Shown here: positions 41,367 to 53,800 of the stretch, in pieces
Layout: each line of letters opens with the position of its first letter
Numbering within the stretch: the first letter of the stretch is position 1
Source: Entophlyctis helioformis
Lineage: Eukaryota; Chytridiomycota; Chytridiomycetes; Chytridiales; Chytriomycetaceae
DNA: 53,819 nt
Assembly: GCA_025526915.1 (NCBI GenBank)
Contig: JAHLKH010000184.1
Span: 1-53,819 of the forward strand
Reading direction: 5' to 3'
Notes under the pieces: model-generated
Told to the model about the DNA's origin: nothing
The model's database searches: none
What the model saw: only the letters and a program-made list of their open reading frames with translations
Program-made: the position numbers and the translations under genes

Positions 41367-44169
41367 ATGAACGTTGCTTCAACCACGTCCGCCGCAGCTG
41401 CTGCTGCTCATGGCGGGCTGCTGCCACCGCAGAGCTGCTTTGTGTTCTGGGACTTGGAGAACGTTGCAGTGCCCCGAGGTGTGTGCCTGTGTGTGTTTGT
41501 GTGTGCCTGTGCTTGGCAGACTGCGCAGACACAAACGCATGCCCTCCACTCACACAATGACAACCCGCTGCGACTCTCCGCAGGCGTGCGTGGGTTCGAG
41601 GCCGTCTCGGTGCTCCGCCAGCACCTGCGCAAGCTGCCCGACGCTCTGCACGTCCGCGACATCGTCGCTGTCGCCAACGTCGCCCGGCTGTCCGAGCAGC
41701 TGCGCTGCGACCTGCAGGATGCCGGCGTGTCGCTGCTGGACTGTGCGTCGCCCAAGCCGTCGGCGGCCGACATCTCGCTCGTCGTTGAGCTCATGAAGTT
41801 TGTGCACAGACACCCACCGCCCGCCTCGCTGTGTCTGGTTTCGAGCGACAACGACTTTGCCAAGGTCCTCCAGTTCCTCGGCCGCAACGACTACAATGTC
41901 GTGCTTGTCCACGGCAACCTTGCCTCCAGATCCCTGCGCTCGGCAGCCTCGACCGCCATCTCGTGGGAACTGCTCGCCATCCAGATGCAGAAGCTCGCCA
42001 AGCAGCACACGCACAGCTCGAACCTGCCCGTCCACGCTCCCATCGCGCCGTCGTCGTCCACAGCTGTAAAGCCCACGTCCAAGTGGCCATCAGCGTCAAG
42101 GGCAAGCAGCCGACCGTCTCGTTCCTGCCGCCCTCTCGCCTGGCCCTGCGTCCTCTCGGGTCGTCGGATCTCAACGCTCCTGCTTCTCCCAAGAACAAGC
42201 CGCCGACACCTGCATCCAAGCAAGCTGGTCCATCCGCTAAACCGCATCCCATGGCCATTGATCTCAGACACTCGGTTGCCGAAGCTGCCCAGACTGAGCC
42301 TGCTGATGGCAGCGACGATGACGCATTGACGGCGATGACTGCTACGAGTCGGCCGATGAATGGATCGATGAGGAGGATGCCATCAACACCTCGACCGACA
42401 CTGACAACAACGAGAGCGCGCATGTGTCCTCGAGCGACATGGACGACGAGCTTGATCTTTATGATAAGGAATTTCCAACACTCTCGACGGCGATGACTGT
42501 TGGACCCGCATCCATTGACGACTCTCACCACGGCGACACTGCTCGCGATCGCAGTTCAATGGAGGCTTGTCAAAACGACCAAGACAACCTTGTCAAGTCT
42601 CTCTCGCATGTTGACGACTCGCCTGCTGGTGGCAGTGTCGCGGTCTCGCGCACCCCGTCCAAGAAAGTCAGCAGCTCTGCCATTCAGTCCACGCGGGCGG
42701 ACCCTGCTGGCCATGACAGCGAAGAGGACAACGGCAGTGACAGCAGCAGCCTCAGCAACGCCAGCCTTGACACTGATGATTCAAGCATCACTGTTGGCGT
42801 TCCAGACTCGACAGACAACAAAGCAGACGAACGCCTCGCGCTTGCCGATCCAGCTGCACCGGCATTTATCTGCATCGCCTTGAACAAGTTCGTCACCAGC
42901 ACAAAGGACATCAACCTGGTTGTGGCAGAGATAGAGTCCTTCTTTTCCAAGCATGGCTGCATCCGGCACCTTACCATCAGCATTCATCGCAGCCAGTGCA
43001 TTGTCATCCTGCAGTCCAAGCGCGGCATGGTTGACCAGGCCTTCAAGAGTCTCAGGCAGCGTGTCAAGTCGGGCGACTGGGTGCTTGGTGGGCAAGGCAT
43101 CACCATCGAGCCAACCCCCATGCACGAGGCTCTTCGTCGCGCAACCTCGCTCTCCAGGGAAACACCACTCTTGTGCACATTAACGATCTTCCGTCCAACG
43201 AACGCCAGGAGCCAGAATGCCCTCCGTCCAAGGTAAAGCTTCTCACATCTCGGACTCTGCCACCATCACAGAATCTGCTTTTGGCTAAGCTTTCTTCTGC
43301 TCTCCCCCTTGATTGCGACTGCTCAACCAACGTAGGCATCGTCACAGGCACCTGCACCTGTCCAGGAAGAGCATGAGACCTTGGACACGAACGACGCCAA
43401 GGCCGATGCAAGTAGCGAGGCCGCGACTGCTCGCAGCAGAATCAAGAGCGCCGACATTGCCGGCGGAATCGTGCTCTACAATGTGCGCTTTGCAGAGCCT
43501 GGCAAAGAGCCTGAAAAGTTGGCTACACTGCGCCGAGCCCTCCAGTCGTTTGGCATGTTGGCCGACATGGAGTATTCGTTGAGCTCTGGCAGAGGTTACG
43601 CCGTCTTCCTCGCTCCCTTTGATGTCAACACTGTGACTGATGCGTTCAAGAACAACACTGTCAAGGGAGTCACGGCTATTGCGAAGGCGGAACATGTGGT
43701 CAAATCCATTCTGGGCAAGATTATCGTCATGCGTTCGGCCACCAACCTCACTCAGCTGTCTAGCAAGTATCGCATCAAGTGGTGGACTGCAGACGACAGC
43801 GCGCAGCCCCTCAATTACAAGCCCACCAGCGTGCCTGCCTCGGAGCCATTCATTGGTCTGCTCATCAAGGGCATCCGTTCCACCATGGGCAGCGCGGTCA
43901 CCCAGGATCTGCTTGTCGACTTTTCTCGCCAAGTTGGCGAGCTCCACACCTTCTACTATTCCTTTGGCACGGGCGAGTTTATAGCGGTCCTAGGCAAAAA
44001 TGGCATGGGATCTGATGCGTTCGTCAAGAACGCAACCAAGACCAGCCGCTGTGATGACTATGCCCATCTGTTCACGGATCGCACGGTGTTTGTTCCCATC
44101 ACGGTGCAGATGGCTGTTGCGGGCATCCACTACCTCATCTCGATGGTTAAAAAGAAGGGACTTGGCTAA
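41367..44169 (+). CDS. NYN-domain (MARF1-like) RNase/RNA-binding protein
   Basis: Exons 41367-41478, 41584-43232 and 43336-44169. The first splice yields CFVFWDLENVAVPRGVRGF, the opening strand of a NYN nuclease with its metal-binding acidic pair. VELMKF and then LVSSDNDFAKVLQFLGRND (acidic SDNDF) and NVVLVHG complete the fold. A disordered acidic middle (DEWIDEEDAINTSTDTD, SSSDMDDELDLYDKEF) follows. Then come two RRM/LOTUS-size globular parts: CIALNKFVTSTKDINLVVAE...IRHLTISIHRSQCIVILQS, and GIVLYNVRFAEPGKEPEKLA...GRGYAVFLAPF. The plan parallels MARF1/Limkain-type RNA-silencing endonucleases. One base is missing near 42060, 42345 and 43165. No stop interrupts the NYN part itself. Confidence 0.75.
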
Positions 44170-44455
44170 TGGTCACAGGTATGCAGACGCTGCTTTTGCT
44201 TACCCGCTGTGCTTCATCCAACTCACCACAGTCGTTGTTGTGCTCGTTTGGCTTATGCACATCCAAGTTAAACATTGCCAATTCTAAGGCGATCTAGCAA
44301 TGTGCCACCAAGAATGCAGCCCTCGTCCTCGCCAACAATGCCCATTGCCGATCTGGGTCTCAGAACACGGCACCACACAATCCCTTGGTCGGCACGCTCG
44401 CCACACTAGTGTTTGTCATAGCTTTTTGGAATGAAAACGATCCGTCTGATGTGAT
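44170..44455. other. intergenic, no gene seen
   Basis: Sequence between the NYN gene and the retrotransposon remnant. I could not identify an LTR or target-site duplication here. Confidence 0.35.
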
Positions 44456-45390
44456 CTACACTTGCTGTAAGATGAGCAAGGTGGCGGAGCAGACGGCGGC
44501 CGGATCGTGGTATGGCTTCAGCAGACGGACATGGAACCACGGATGCAGGCGATGCATGGTCGGATGCAGAGCCAGCTTGCAGTTGAGACCATCCAGTGCG
44601 GCATTGACCTCTGTGATCGGGAATGGACCCAGCCAGTTGGGCAGGAACGCGTTGGGGCGATGCGTGTCGGTGGGCCACACAATACCGGCGGCTTGCAGCA
44701 TGACCATGTCGCCGACAGCGTAGGCAGGAGCATCCCGGCGGTGGCGATCGGCGTTGCGCTTCTGTCGTTCCTGAGCCTTGACCAGGTTGGCTGTGGCATC
44801 CACGCGAGCCTTGTCAATGGCAGCGAGCAGGTCGCGGACAGCAGGCGGCGACGATGCTGCAGGTTCGTGTGGCAGCGTGCGAGGCTCGAGACCAAAGGCG
44901 AGGAAGTATGGGGCATAGCCGGTCGATGCACTTGGAGCAGAGTTGAGGGCATGGACAGCCGCATCGAGCATGTGCTCCCAGTTGCTGCCGCGGTGGTTGG
45001 CGTACTTGGACAGCAGGTCCTTGAGCGTGCGGATGGTGCGTTCGGACTGGCCGTCGGTCTCCTGGTGGCGGGCCGTCGCCATGACCTGCTCAATGTCCAG
45101 CGCCGCACAGAGCGCCGTCCAGAAGGCAGACAGGAAGCGAGCGTCGCGGTCCGACACGATAGACGACGGCAGGCCGTGACCAGCAAGCACGCATCGGTTG
45201 AGGAACAGCGCGGCAAGATCCTCGGCAGTCGCATCGCGTCGCGTCGGCACGCACTTGACAAGCTTTGTCAGGCGATCCACAATCACAAACGCAGCGTCGT
45301 TGCCCTCGTCCGACATGGGCAGCAAGGCAATGTCGCAGGTCACAGACTGGAAACGGTCGGCAGGGATGGGCAGCGGGTGCAGCGCACGTT
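44456..45390 (-). mobile_element. Ty3/gypsy LTR retrotransposon remnant: integrase
   Basis: The minus strand encodes an uninterrupted integrase C-terminal half. The DDE residues are visible in VTCDIALLPM, IVSDRDARFLSAFW and HQETDGQSERTIRTLKDLL. Next comes the typical WEHMLDAAVHALN, SAPSASTGYAPYFLAFG helix, a GPY/F-like module (NWLGPFPITEV) and the end LHPWFHVRLLKPYHDPA. Integrases of this family insert element cDNA into host DNA. Reverse transcriptase, RNase H, gag and both LTRs are missing, so it is a truncated, non-autonomous copy. The upstream limit lies at about 45385, where sequence switches to a plus-strand exon-like stretch. Confidence 0.88.
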
Positions 45391-45582
45391 CATAGAGACC
45401 GAGACGTTCAACAAGCACGCGCTCAAGACCGCCACCGAGTCGCCGTTCCAGATCCTGCTTGCGTCGGGCGAGATCAGCAAGGCCGACGACAAAGTGCGCG
45501 AGCCTGTGCTCTCGGACACTGCGATCGTGCAGGTGCCGCTGTGGATGGCTGCCACGGTGCCCAAGATGCCTGCGTCTGTCTA
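45388..45582 (+). other. orphan exon-like plus-strand stretch
   Basis: Directly beyond the integrase remnant an open frame reads RTFIETETFNKHALKTATES, then PFQILLASGEISKADDKV and LSDTAIVQVPLWMAATVPKM. It is preceded by GGGTGCAG (acceptor-like) and followed by GTCT/GTCTG-rich, AC-repeat sequence. It looks like a real protein segment but I cannot assign it. It may be the surviving exon of a gene cut by the retrotransposon, or a 5' exon of the neighbouring RSA4 gene. Confidence 0.35.
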
Positions 45583-45945
45583 TGTCTGCGTCTGTCTGTC
45601 TGTCTGTGCACGCATGTGGCGCTTGCAATGCACTTGCCCGCTCTTGCTGCTCTCTGCCCGTCGCCCGTCTCGTCCGGAATCTTGCTCGCACACACACACA
45701 CACACAGCCGCACAGCATGGCTGCTCAACGGCCACCGACACAGCCAGCCACGCACCGTGCTGGGCCTGCCCGCCACAGGGGCTCAGTGCCCAGCAACCCG
45801 CAGCCGCAGCCTCGTTCAGCAATGCCCCGCCCACAGCGCACCCGCTCGACTCGGCTGGTGCTGCAACCAGCACACTGCTGGCACGGCGGCCTCACACAGA
45901 CACTTCACCACCAAGCACAACGACGACGACGACAACCACTGCTAG

Positions 45946-47628
45946 GATGACCCAATGCCGTACTCGTTCTCGGTCGAGAACACAGACACCACCAACAGCC
46001 TCTTCCGCACGGCGACCCGCTGCACAGCATCGCTGTCTGGTAAGCTCCACTTCCGCCTGCCCATCTCTCGTGGCATGCTCTGCAAGAGTGCGTGCTGACT
46101 GCTCTGCTGCGTGGACAACCAACAGGCCACACTGAGGCGATCCTGTCCGTGTGCTTCAGTCCCGACGGCAAGTCGCTGGCGACGGGGTCGGGCGACACGA
46201 CGGTGCGGGTGTGGGATCTGAACACAGAGACGCCGCGCCACACGCTCGCTGGCCACACCAACTGGGTCCAGATTGTTGCGTGGTCGCCCGACTGCGAGTG
46301 GATCGCATCAGGCAGCATGGACTCGACCGTGAGTTGGTTGTGCGGTTCCTGCTGTTGGGAGGCTGGCACTGACACGGGCTGGATGGCATGCATGCGTGTG
46401 CACTTGCACATACAGATCCGGTTGTGGAATGCGAAACGGGGCATGGCGTTCGGCGATCCGCTGCGTGGACACACCAACTGCATCTCCAGTATCGCTTGGG
46501 AGCCCATGCACAGGTGCGCCATGGCTGCTGCGATATCGCAGGCGAACGGCACAGCATGGCACAGCATGGCACAGCATGGCTGTTTGCTTGCTCGACAGAA
46601 ACATGGCATGCAACAGGTTCGCCAGTGCGGCCAAGGACAACACGGTCCGCATCTGGGACGCCACATCGCGTCGCGTGCTCTTCTCGCTTGCACAGCACAC
46701 GGCACCGATCATGTGCGTCAAGTGGGGCGGCGAGGGTCTCATCTACACAGCATCGCGCGACAAGTTGATTCGTGTCTGGGACAGCAATGATGTACGTCCC
46801 AGCCCTTGTTGCTCTGTCTCTTGTCTCCATACTCACGCGAGCCTGCCGACCAACCAGGGCAAGCTTGTGCGTATCCTCGAGGGCCATGCACACTGGGTCA
46901 ACCGCCTTGCACTCTCGACCGACTTTTTCCTGCGCACGGGTCCGTACGACCACACGGACCCGGTGTTCTCAACCAAGGAGGCGGCGTTTGAGGCAGCCAA
47001 GAAGCGCTACGATGCTGGCCTCGCTGCACAGGGCGGCATTGAGCGTCTTGCGTCGGGATCAGACGACTTTACCATGTTCCTGTGGGAGCCGACCAAGGCC
47101 AAGAAGCCCATCGCGCGCATGACTGGCCACCAGCAACTCGTCAACCACCTCTCGTTTTCGCCCAACGGCCGGCTGCTTGCAAGTGCCAGCTTCGACAAGA
47201 GAGTCAAGCTCTGGGAAGCCAACAGCGGAGAGTGAGTTGCTTTGTCTGTGCACGCACGCACATGTATTCACTCGCATGTATGCATGGTTTGTGCACGAGG
47301 CTGGATCTGACGCGTGGTGTGCAGGTTCATTACAACGCTCCGCGGACATGTTGGGCCGGTGTACCAGGTGTGCTGGTCGTCAGACTCGCGACAGCTGCTG
47401 TCGGGATCGCGCGACTCGACGCTCAAGGTGTGGGAACTCAAGACCAAGAAGATGAAGATGGAGCTGCCAGGACACGCCGACGAGGTCTTTTCGGTCGACT
47501 GGTCGCCTGGCGGCGATCGTGTTGCCTTGGGCGGCAAGGACCGCATCCTCAAAATGTGAGTTGTCTGGATGGGGCGATGCGATGTGGCTCACACTGACAT
47601 GCTGCCGGTCCACAGATGGAGACATTAG
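45946..47628 (+). CDS. RSA4: RSA4/Notchless (NLE) WD40 ribosome-assembly factor, N-terminus missing
   Basis: Exons 45946-46039, 46126-46328, 46416-46513, 46617-46791, 46858-47231, 47325-47555 and 47616-47628 join in frame (395 residues), ending KDRILKIWRH. The blades match Notchless: GHTEAILSVCFSPDGKSLAT, GSGDTTVRVWDLNTETP, SGSDDFTMFLWEP, IARMTGHQQLVNHLSFSPNG, FITTLRGHVGPVYQVCWSSD, LPGHADEVFSVDWSPGG. Rsa4/NLE is a pre-60S factor pulled off by the AAA-ATPase Rea1/Midasin through its N-terminal UBL (MIDO) domain. Only the end of that domain (DDPMPYSFSVENTDTTNSL) is present, and it jumps straight to FRTATRCTASLSG, omitting about 30 expected residues. The first exon begins at an acceptor (CTGCTAG). 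No credible upstream exon is seen. Confidence 0.88.
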
Positions 47629-47657
47629 ACTGCTGTTGGAGGTGTGCCACTTGGCGC

Positions 47658-47663
47658 AATAAA
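47658..47663 (+). terminator. AATAAA polyadenylation signal of RSA4
   Basis: AATAAA about 30 nt after the RSA4 stop codon. Confidence 0.45.
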
Positions 47664-47873
47664 CCGTTCTACTTCAGGCACTTGTGTGGATTCATGCATT
47701 GTCGGTATCCGCCTGTGTTTGATTGCCATGCCGACATGCTGCTTTGCACCACATCGAGAATCTGACTGACGGTGAGCCTACGGTCTCAACCTGCCGGATG
47801 GTGGCGTCTGCAAGTACTGACACTGTTGCTGCAGCACCACCGAGCGACAAGCGACAAGCAACGACCAACGACC

Positions 47874-50800
47874 ATGACCCTCAACGGCAAGGAAACTCCC
47901 CACGACGGGTCGCCGCCACTAGCGGTTGCCGCCCCTGCTGCTGAGCACGCCGTGCACCAACGCGGAAACGCCCCCTCCTTTGACGCCCCTCCATTGACGC
48001 CTCCTCGACGGCCATCACCAAGCCGCCTCGAGCCATCGCTGCTCCAAGTGTGGCCGCCATCAGCACCAAGAGCAAGCCGAGCAAGTGGTACGACCGTCTC
48101 ATCTGTGGCAGCGTGCCCACATCGGCCAGCAGGCAACTCCTGCCAAGAGTGCCTTGCCCTCTGTCTCGACCGTCGAGGATGACGAGCAGCGATCCGCTCC
48201 TCCAAACGCTGTGCCAATCAGCATCGATGTGGCTGAAGTCAATGCCAACAAGGTGTGGCCGTGCACCACTGCCGTTGCTGCCGTTGCTTCTGCCTGCCGC
48301 CACTGCTGCATTGACTGACACACACACAGCTCCGCTCTGAGCTCGTGGTGATGCTCGAAGAGGAGGCTGCTCGCATCAAGACTGCCAATCCATCCAAGCA
48401 TGAAGATCTCGTCAGTGCCATCGACGGGCATGTGGACAGGATGTTCGAGCTGCGGAGCCAGATCGTCGTGAGCAGCCGCATCGCTCCCGCTGCTGTGGAT
48501 GACTCGCTGGCCCAGGCTGCTCGAGTCGCTCCGACTGCGAAAGTGGATGCTGCCTTTAAGGAGCTCAAGCGCGTTCTCGGATCGGCACTCGAGAAGAAAG
48601 AGATCATCACGGCCTATAGCTCGTTCCTCAAGGAGGTTGGCGAGGACGAGGTTGACATTGATGCAGCCACCGTCTCCAACATCGCCACGCTGTCGTCGTC
48701 CGTCGTCGAGTTTGTCGACAGGATCCACAAGGCTCCCAAGAAGACCGACGGCAGCAGCTTCAAGGCCGTGACGCGCTTCCTCGCCACCAACAGCCTCGAA
48801 GTCATCTCGACTGTCATCTCTGCAGCCAAGGTTGCGTCGCAGTTTTTGCCGTTCCCATTCATTCACGACGCCATTGGCATCATCGACAGCATCTTCAGCA
48901 ACATCAAGGGCGGCGTGGAGAGCATTGCCGGTCTGAAGAGCTTCCTGGACGACCTAAAGGAACTCAAGGCGATCCTTGCACCGATGGCCAACCAGCGGTT
49001 CTCTGCCGATGTGCGCGACAAGTGCGCTGAGCTGGTGGATCTGCTCAAGCAAGTTCAGGCGTGCATCCCGACTGGCACCAGCACGACTGGTAGCTGGTAC
49101 AAGAATATCTCTGAAGCCAAGAAGGTTGCAGCCCAGATCACTGGATACAATAGCCGTCTTGCCAAGATCAAGGAGGTGCGTGACGATCGCTTTGCTCTCA
49201 GGGATCTGTGCACTTGGCTGACTGACACTCTCCACCCACCAGCTGATCTCGCTCGCCATGCAAGTGGACTCTGCTGTCATGCTGATGCACACGGCCAAGA
49301 AACTCAACCTGATCGACACCAAGACAGACAAGATCCTGCAGTGCGTCTTGCTGCCATTGGCTGCCACCACCACACCATTTCCATCCACTGACACGCGACG
49401 CTATACAGATACGTCCGTCCGCGTACTCTCCACCTTCGCCACGACGACTTTTCCAATCCCAAGTCTGCACCGAACGATGTCCATGGTCGCTTCATCACCT
49501 TGATTGCCAGTATGGACGGAATGGACTTTGTGCTCAAGACCTTTAAGCAGCCATTCAACTCAGAGGCGATCGAGACTGAGGCACGCAAGTGGTTCAACAT
49601 GAGCCACCCCAGCATCCTTGATCTCACTGGCATCTGTCTCAAGGGCAAGGACGACCAGAAGCCATTCCTCGCCTTCCCCTTTGTAAGGGACGATCTTGAG
49701 TCCTTCATGAAAGCCCCTCCTCGTCTTTCCATGGACAATCGCATCTCCATCCTCATCCGTCTGGCCCGCGGTATCCAGTATCTACACAAGTATGCACCTG
49801 GTGCACCCATTGTGCATGGCTCACTGACTCTACGCCATGTCCGCGTTGGTAAGTGTGCTGTGGAAACACATTGGGTTTCATGTCAATGCATTGCTGGATC
49901 GTATGCAGATGGGCTGATTGAATGGCATGCCATGACAGAGGCAAAGATGAATGATGCTGGCACTCTCAAGATCCGCAGTGTCAAGATTATGCCCAACATC
50001 AAGTCAGCTGGTGATGCCACGCAAGCGATGGATTCCCCTTTTCTAGCTCCTGAGGCTAAGGAGGATGCCGAGAATCCTGAGGAGCCACTTGACATCTATG
50101 CCTTTGGAATCATTGCCAAGGCAGTGCTGTCCTGTGAGCTGCCAGAGCAGCTGGATCTGGAGGCAATGGAGAAGCCTGAATATGACTTGGACCGGCTGTG
50201 GGGCATCATCAACAAGTGCTGTTATCCAGTGGATCACTACCGCCCAGAGGCGGATGAACTCATGCAAGAACTACTCCAGGCTGCAACCTCCAACAAAAAA
50301 GGCAAGTGTGATACTGCCTGTAGCTGCATGATCTGGCTGTCCAGCATAGAGCTGACTGAATGAGACCTGAAATGGAAGCAGGCAACAAGGTCATGCTGCA
50401 GGCCGGCGCCACTGATCTGGAAACACTCTGCTTCTTGTTCCCTGAGTGGACAGATGACAGCGAGATCACTGACAACTCGACCAATGTCAATGGCGGAATG
50501 CTGCATCTGTTTGATGCTCATCTGGGACGCACAATCTCCAACCTCAGACTTGAGTGGAATGCCAAGTTCAACTTGACAGCTCTGTGAGTGCGGTTGTGGT
50601 GTGATTGGATGTATGACAGCTGTGGACTGACAGAAGTGCTGTGTGTGCACCGCATGGACAGACGCCTGACTGGCTGTGGTCTCACTGGCACCATTCCTGA
50701 GGAGATTGGCAATCTGAGAATGCTGACTGAGCTGTGAGTTGGAGAAAGCTGCAAGTGTGTGAATGTGGTGGATGGCTAAGACTGCATCAAATGGTTGAAT

Positions 50801-53800
50801 GGACAGCTGGCTTGATCAGAACAATCTGGTTGGCATCTCACCAAAGATCTGCAAGCTGACAAAGCTCAAGTCACTGTGAGTGCTTTGATGCCACTGTGGA
50901 TGGATGGATGGATGGATGGATGGATGGATGGATGCTGATGCAGACAAATCAACCAAACAGGCGGCTTGGACAAAACATATCAATTGGATCCCTTCCATCA
51001 ACAATCAGACTGCTGAGGGACTTGGAGGAGCTGTGAGTGTGAAGCATTGTTTGCACTGGCAGAACAAGTGAGTTTGACTGACTGGATGGTGGATCACATG
51101 TGCAGTGATATCCAGGGCAATCAGATTGAAACACTACCAGAGGCTTTGTGGGATCTGCACAAGTTGACAAAGCTGTGAGTGGCAATGATGGAGAAGCAAG
51201 ATTGATGGGGTGGCTTTGTTGGCTAACTATTGCTTGATGGACAGGAATGTCTCTGATAATGGCATCCAGGAAATACCAGAGGAGATTGGACAGTTGTCGA
51301 GCTTGGAGGTGTTGTATGTACTGACTATGGATGGATGGTGAAGTGGATTGGATGTGACTGCTGACATGGATTGGATGCTGCAGGGATCTGAGGGACAATC
51401 AGCTCAGATGGCTGCCTGAATCAATTGGCAATCTGACACAACTGACTGAGCTGTAAGTTCAAACTGTGGATGGGTGGTGAAGTGTATTGGATGTGATTAC
51501 TGACATGGAGTGGATGCTGCAGGGATCTGAGAAGCAACAAGCTGAAGACACTGCCTGAATCCATTGGCAAACTGGTCAATCTGACTGAGCTGTAAGTTCA
51601 AACTGTGGATGGATGGTGAAGTGGATTGGATGTGATTGCTGACATGGAGTGGATGCTGCAGGGATCTGAGAAGCAACAAGCTGAAGACACTGCCTGAATC
51701 CATTGGCAAACTGGTCAATCTGACTGAGCTGTAAGTGTCAACTGTGGATGTATGGTGAAGTGGATTGGATGTGACTACTGACATGGAATGGATGCTTCAG
51801 GGATCTGAGAAGCAACAACTGGAAACACTGCCAGAATCCATTGGCAATCTGACACAACTGACCAGTCTGTAAGTGTCAACTGTGGATGGATGGTGAAGTG
51901 GATTGGATGTGACTGCTGACATGGAGTGGATGCTGCAGGGTCTGTATGACAATCAGCTCACAGAACTGCCTGAATCCATTGGCAATCTGATCAATCTGAC
52001 TGAGCTGTAAGTTCAAACTGTGGATGGATGGTGAAGTTGATTTGATGTGATTGCTGACATGGAGTGGATGCTGCAGGGATCTGAGAAGCAACAAGCTGAA
52101 GAACTGCCTGAATCCATTGGCAACTGGTCAATCTGACTGAGCTGTAAGTGTCAACTGTGGATGGATGGTGAAGTGGATTGGATGTGACTGCTGACATGGA
52201 ATGGATGCTGCAGGGTCTGTATGACAATCAGCTCACAGAACTGCCTGAATCCATTGGCAATCTGATCAATCTGACTGAGCTGTAAGTGTCAACTGTGGAT
52301 GGATGGTGAAGTGGATAGGATGTGATTACTGACATGGAGTGGATGCTGCAGGGGTCTGTATGACAATCAGCTCACAGAGCTGCCTGAATCCATTGACAAT
52401 CTGGTCAATCTGACTGAGCTGTAAGTGTCAACTGTGGATGTATGGTGAAGTGGATTGGATGTGATTACTGACATGGAGTGGATGCTGCAGGGTCTGTATG
52501 ACAATCAGCTCACAGAGCTGCCTGAATCCATTGGCAATCTGATCAATCTGACTGAGCTGTAAGTTCAAACTGTGGATGGATGGTGAAGTTGATTTGATGT
52601 GATTGCTGACATGGAGTGGATGCTGCAGGGATCTGAGTGGCAATCAGCTGGAGACATTGCCTGAATCCATTGGCAAACTGGTCAATCTGACCAGTCTGTA
52701 AGTTCAAACTGTGGATGTATGGTGAAGTTGATTTGATGTGATTGCTGACATGGAGTGGATGCTGCAGGGGTCTGTGGAACAACAAGCTGGAGACACTGCC
52801 TGAATCCATTGGCAATCTGACACAACTGACCAGTCTGTAAGTGTCAACTGTGGATGGATGGTGAAGTGGATTGGATGTGATTGCTGACATGGAATGGATG
52901 CTGCAGGGTCTGTATGACAATCAGCTCACAGAGCTGCCTGAATCCATTGGCAATCTGATCAATCTGACTGAGCTGTAAGTGTCAACTGTGGATGGATGGT
53001 GAAGTGGATTGGATGTGATTACTGACATGGAGTGGATGCTGCAGGGTCTGTATGACAATCAGCTCACAGACTGCCTGAATCCATTGACAATCTGGTCAAT
53101 CTGACTGAGCTGTAAGTGTCAACTGTGGATGTATGGTGAAGTGGATTGGATGTGACTACTGACATGGAATGGATGCTGCAGGGATCTGAGAAGCAACAAC
53201 TGGAAACACTGCCAGAATCCATTGGCAATCTGACACAACTGACCAGTCTGTAAGTGTCAACTGTGGATGTATGGTGAAGTGGATTGGATGTGACTGCTGA
53301 CATGGAGTGGATGCTGCAGGCATCTGTATGGCAATGTGCTCACAGAACTGCCTGAATCCATTGGCAATCTGGTCAATCTGACCAGTCTGTAAGTTCAAAC
53401 TGTTGATGTATGGTGAAGTTGATTTGATGTGATTGCTGACATGGAGTGGATGCTGCAGGGATCTGAGTGGCAATCAGCTGGAGACATTGCCTGAATCCAT
53501 TGGCAAACTGGTCAATCTGACCAGTCTGTAAGTTCAAACTGTGGATGGATGGTGAAGTTGATTTGATGTGATTGCTGACATGGAGTGGATGCTGCAGGGG
53601 TCTGTGGAACAACAAGCTGGAGACACTGCCTGAATCCATTGGCAATCTGACACAACTGACCAGTCTGTAAGTGTCAACTGTGGATGGATGGTGAAGTGGA
53701 TTGGATGTGACTGCTGACATGGAATGGATGCTGCAGGGTCTGTATGACAATCAGCTCACAGAACTGCCTGAATCCATTGACAATCTGGTCAATCTGACCA

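Noticed and set aside
40287..42329. A single 680-codon protein from the ankyrin start to the NYN domain
   Set aside because: The frame between about 40500 and 41366 is Cys/Arg-rich noise. NYN has its own ATG at 41367, and the ankyrin homology runs in other frames.
44507..46135. Plus-strand 542-codon open frame across the integrase region as a gene
   Set aside because: It is antisense to a clear integrase over most of its length. Only the piece at 45388-45582 has protein character.
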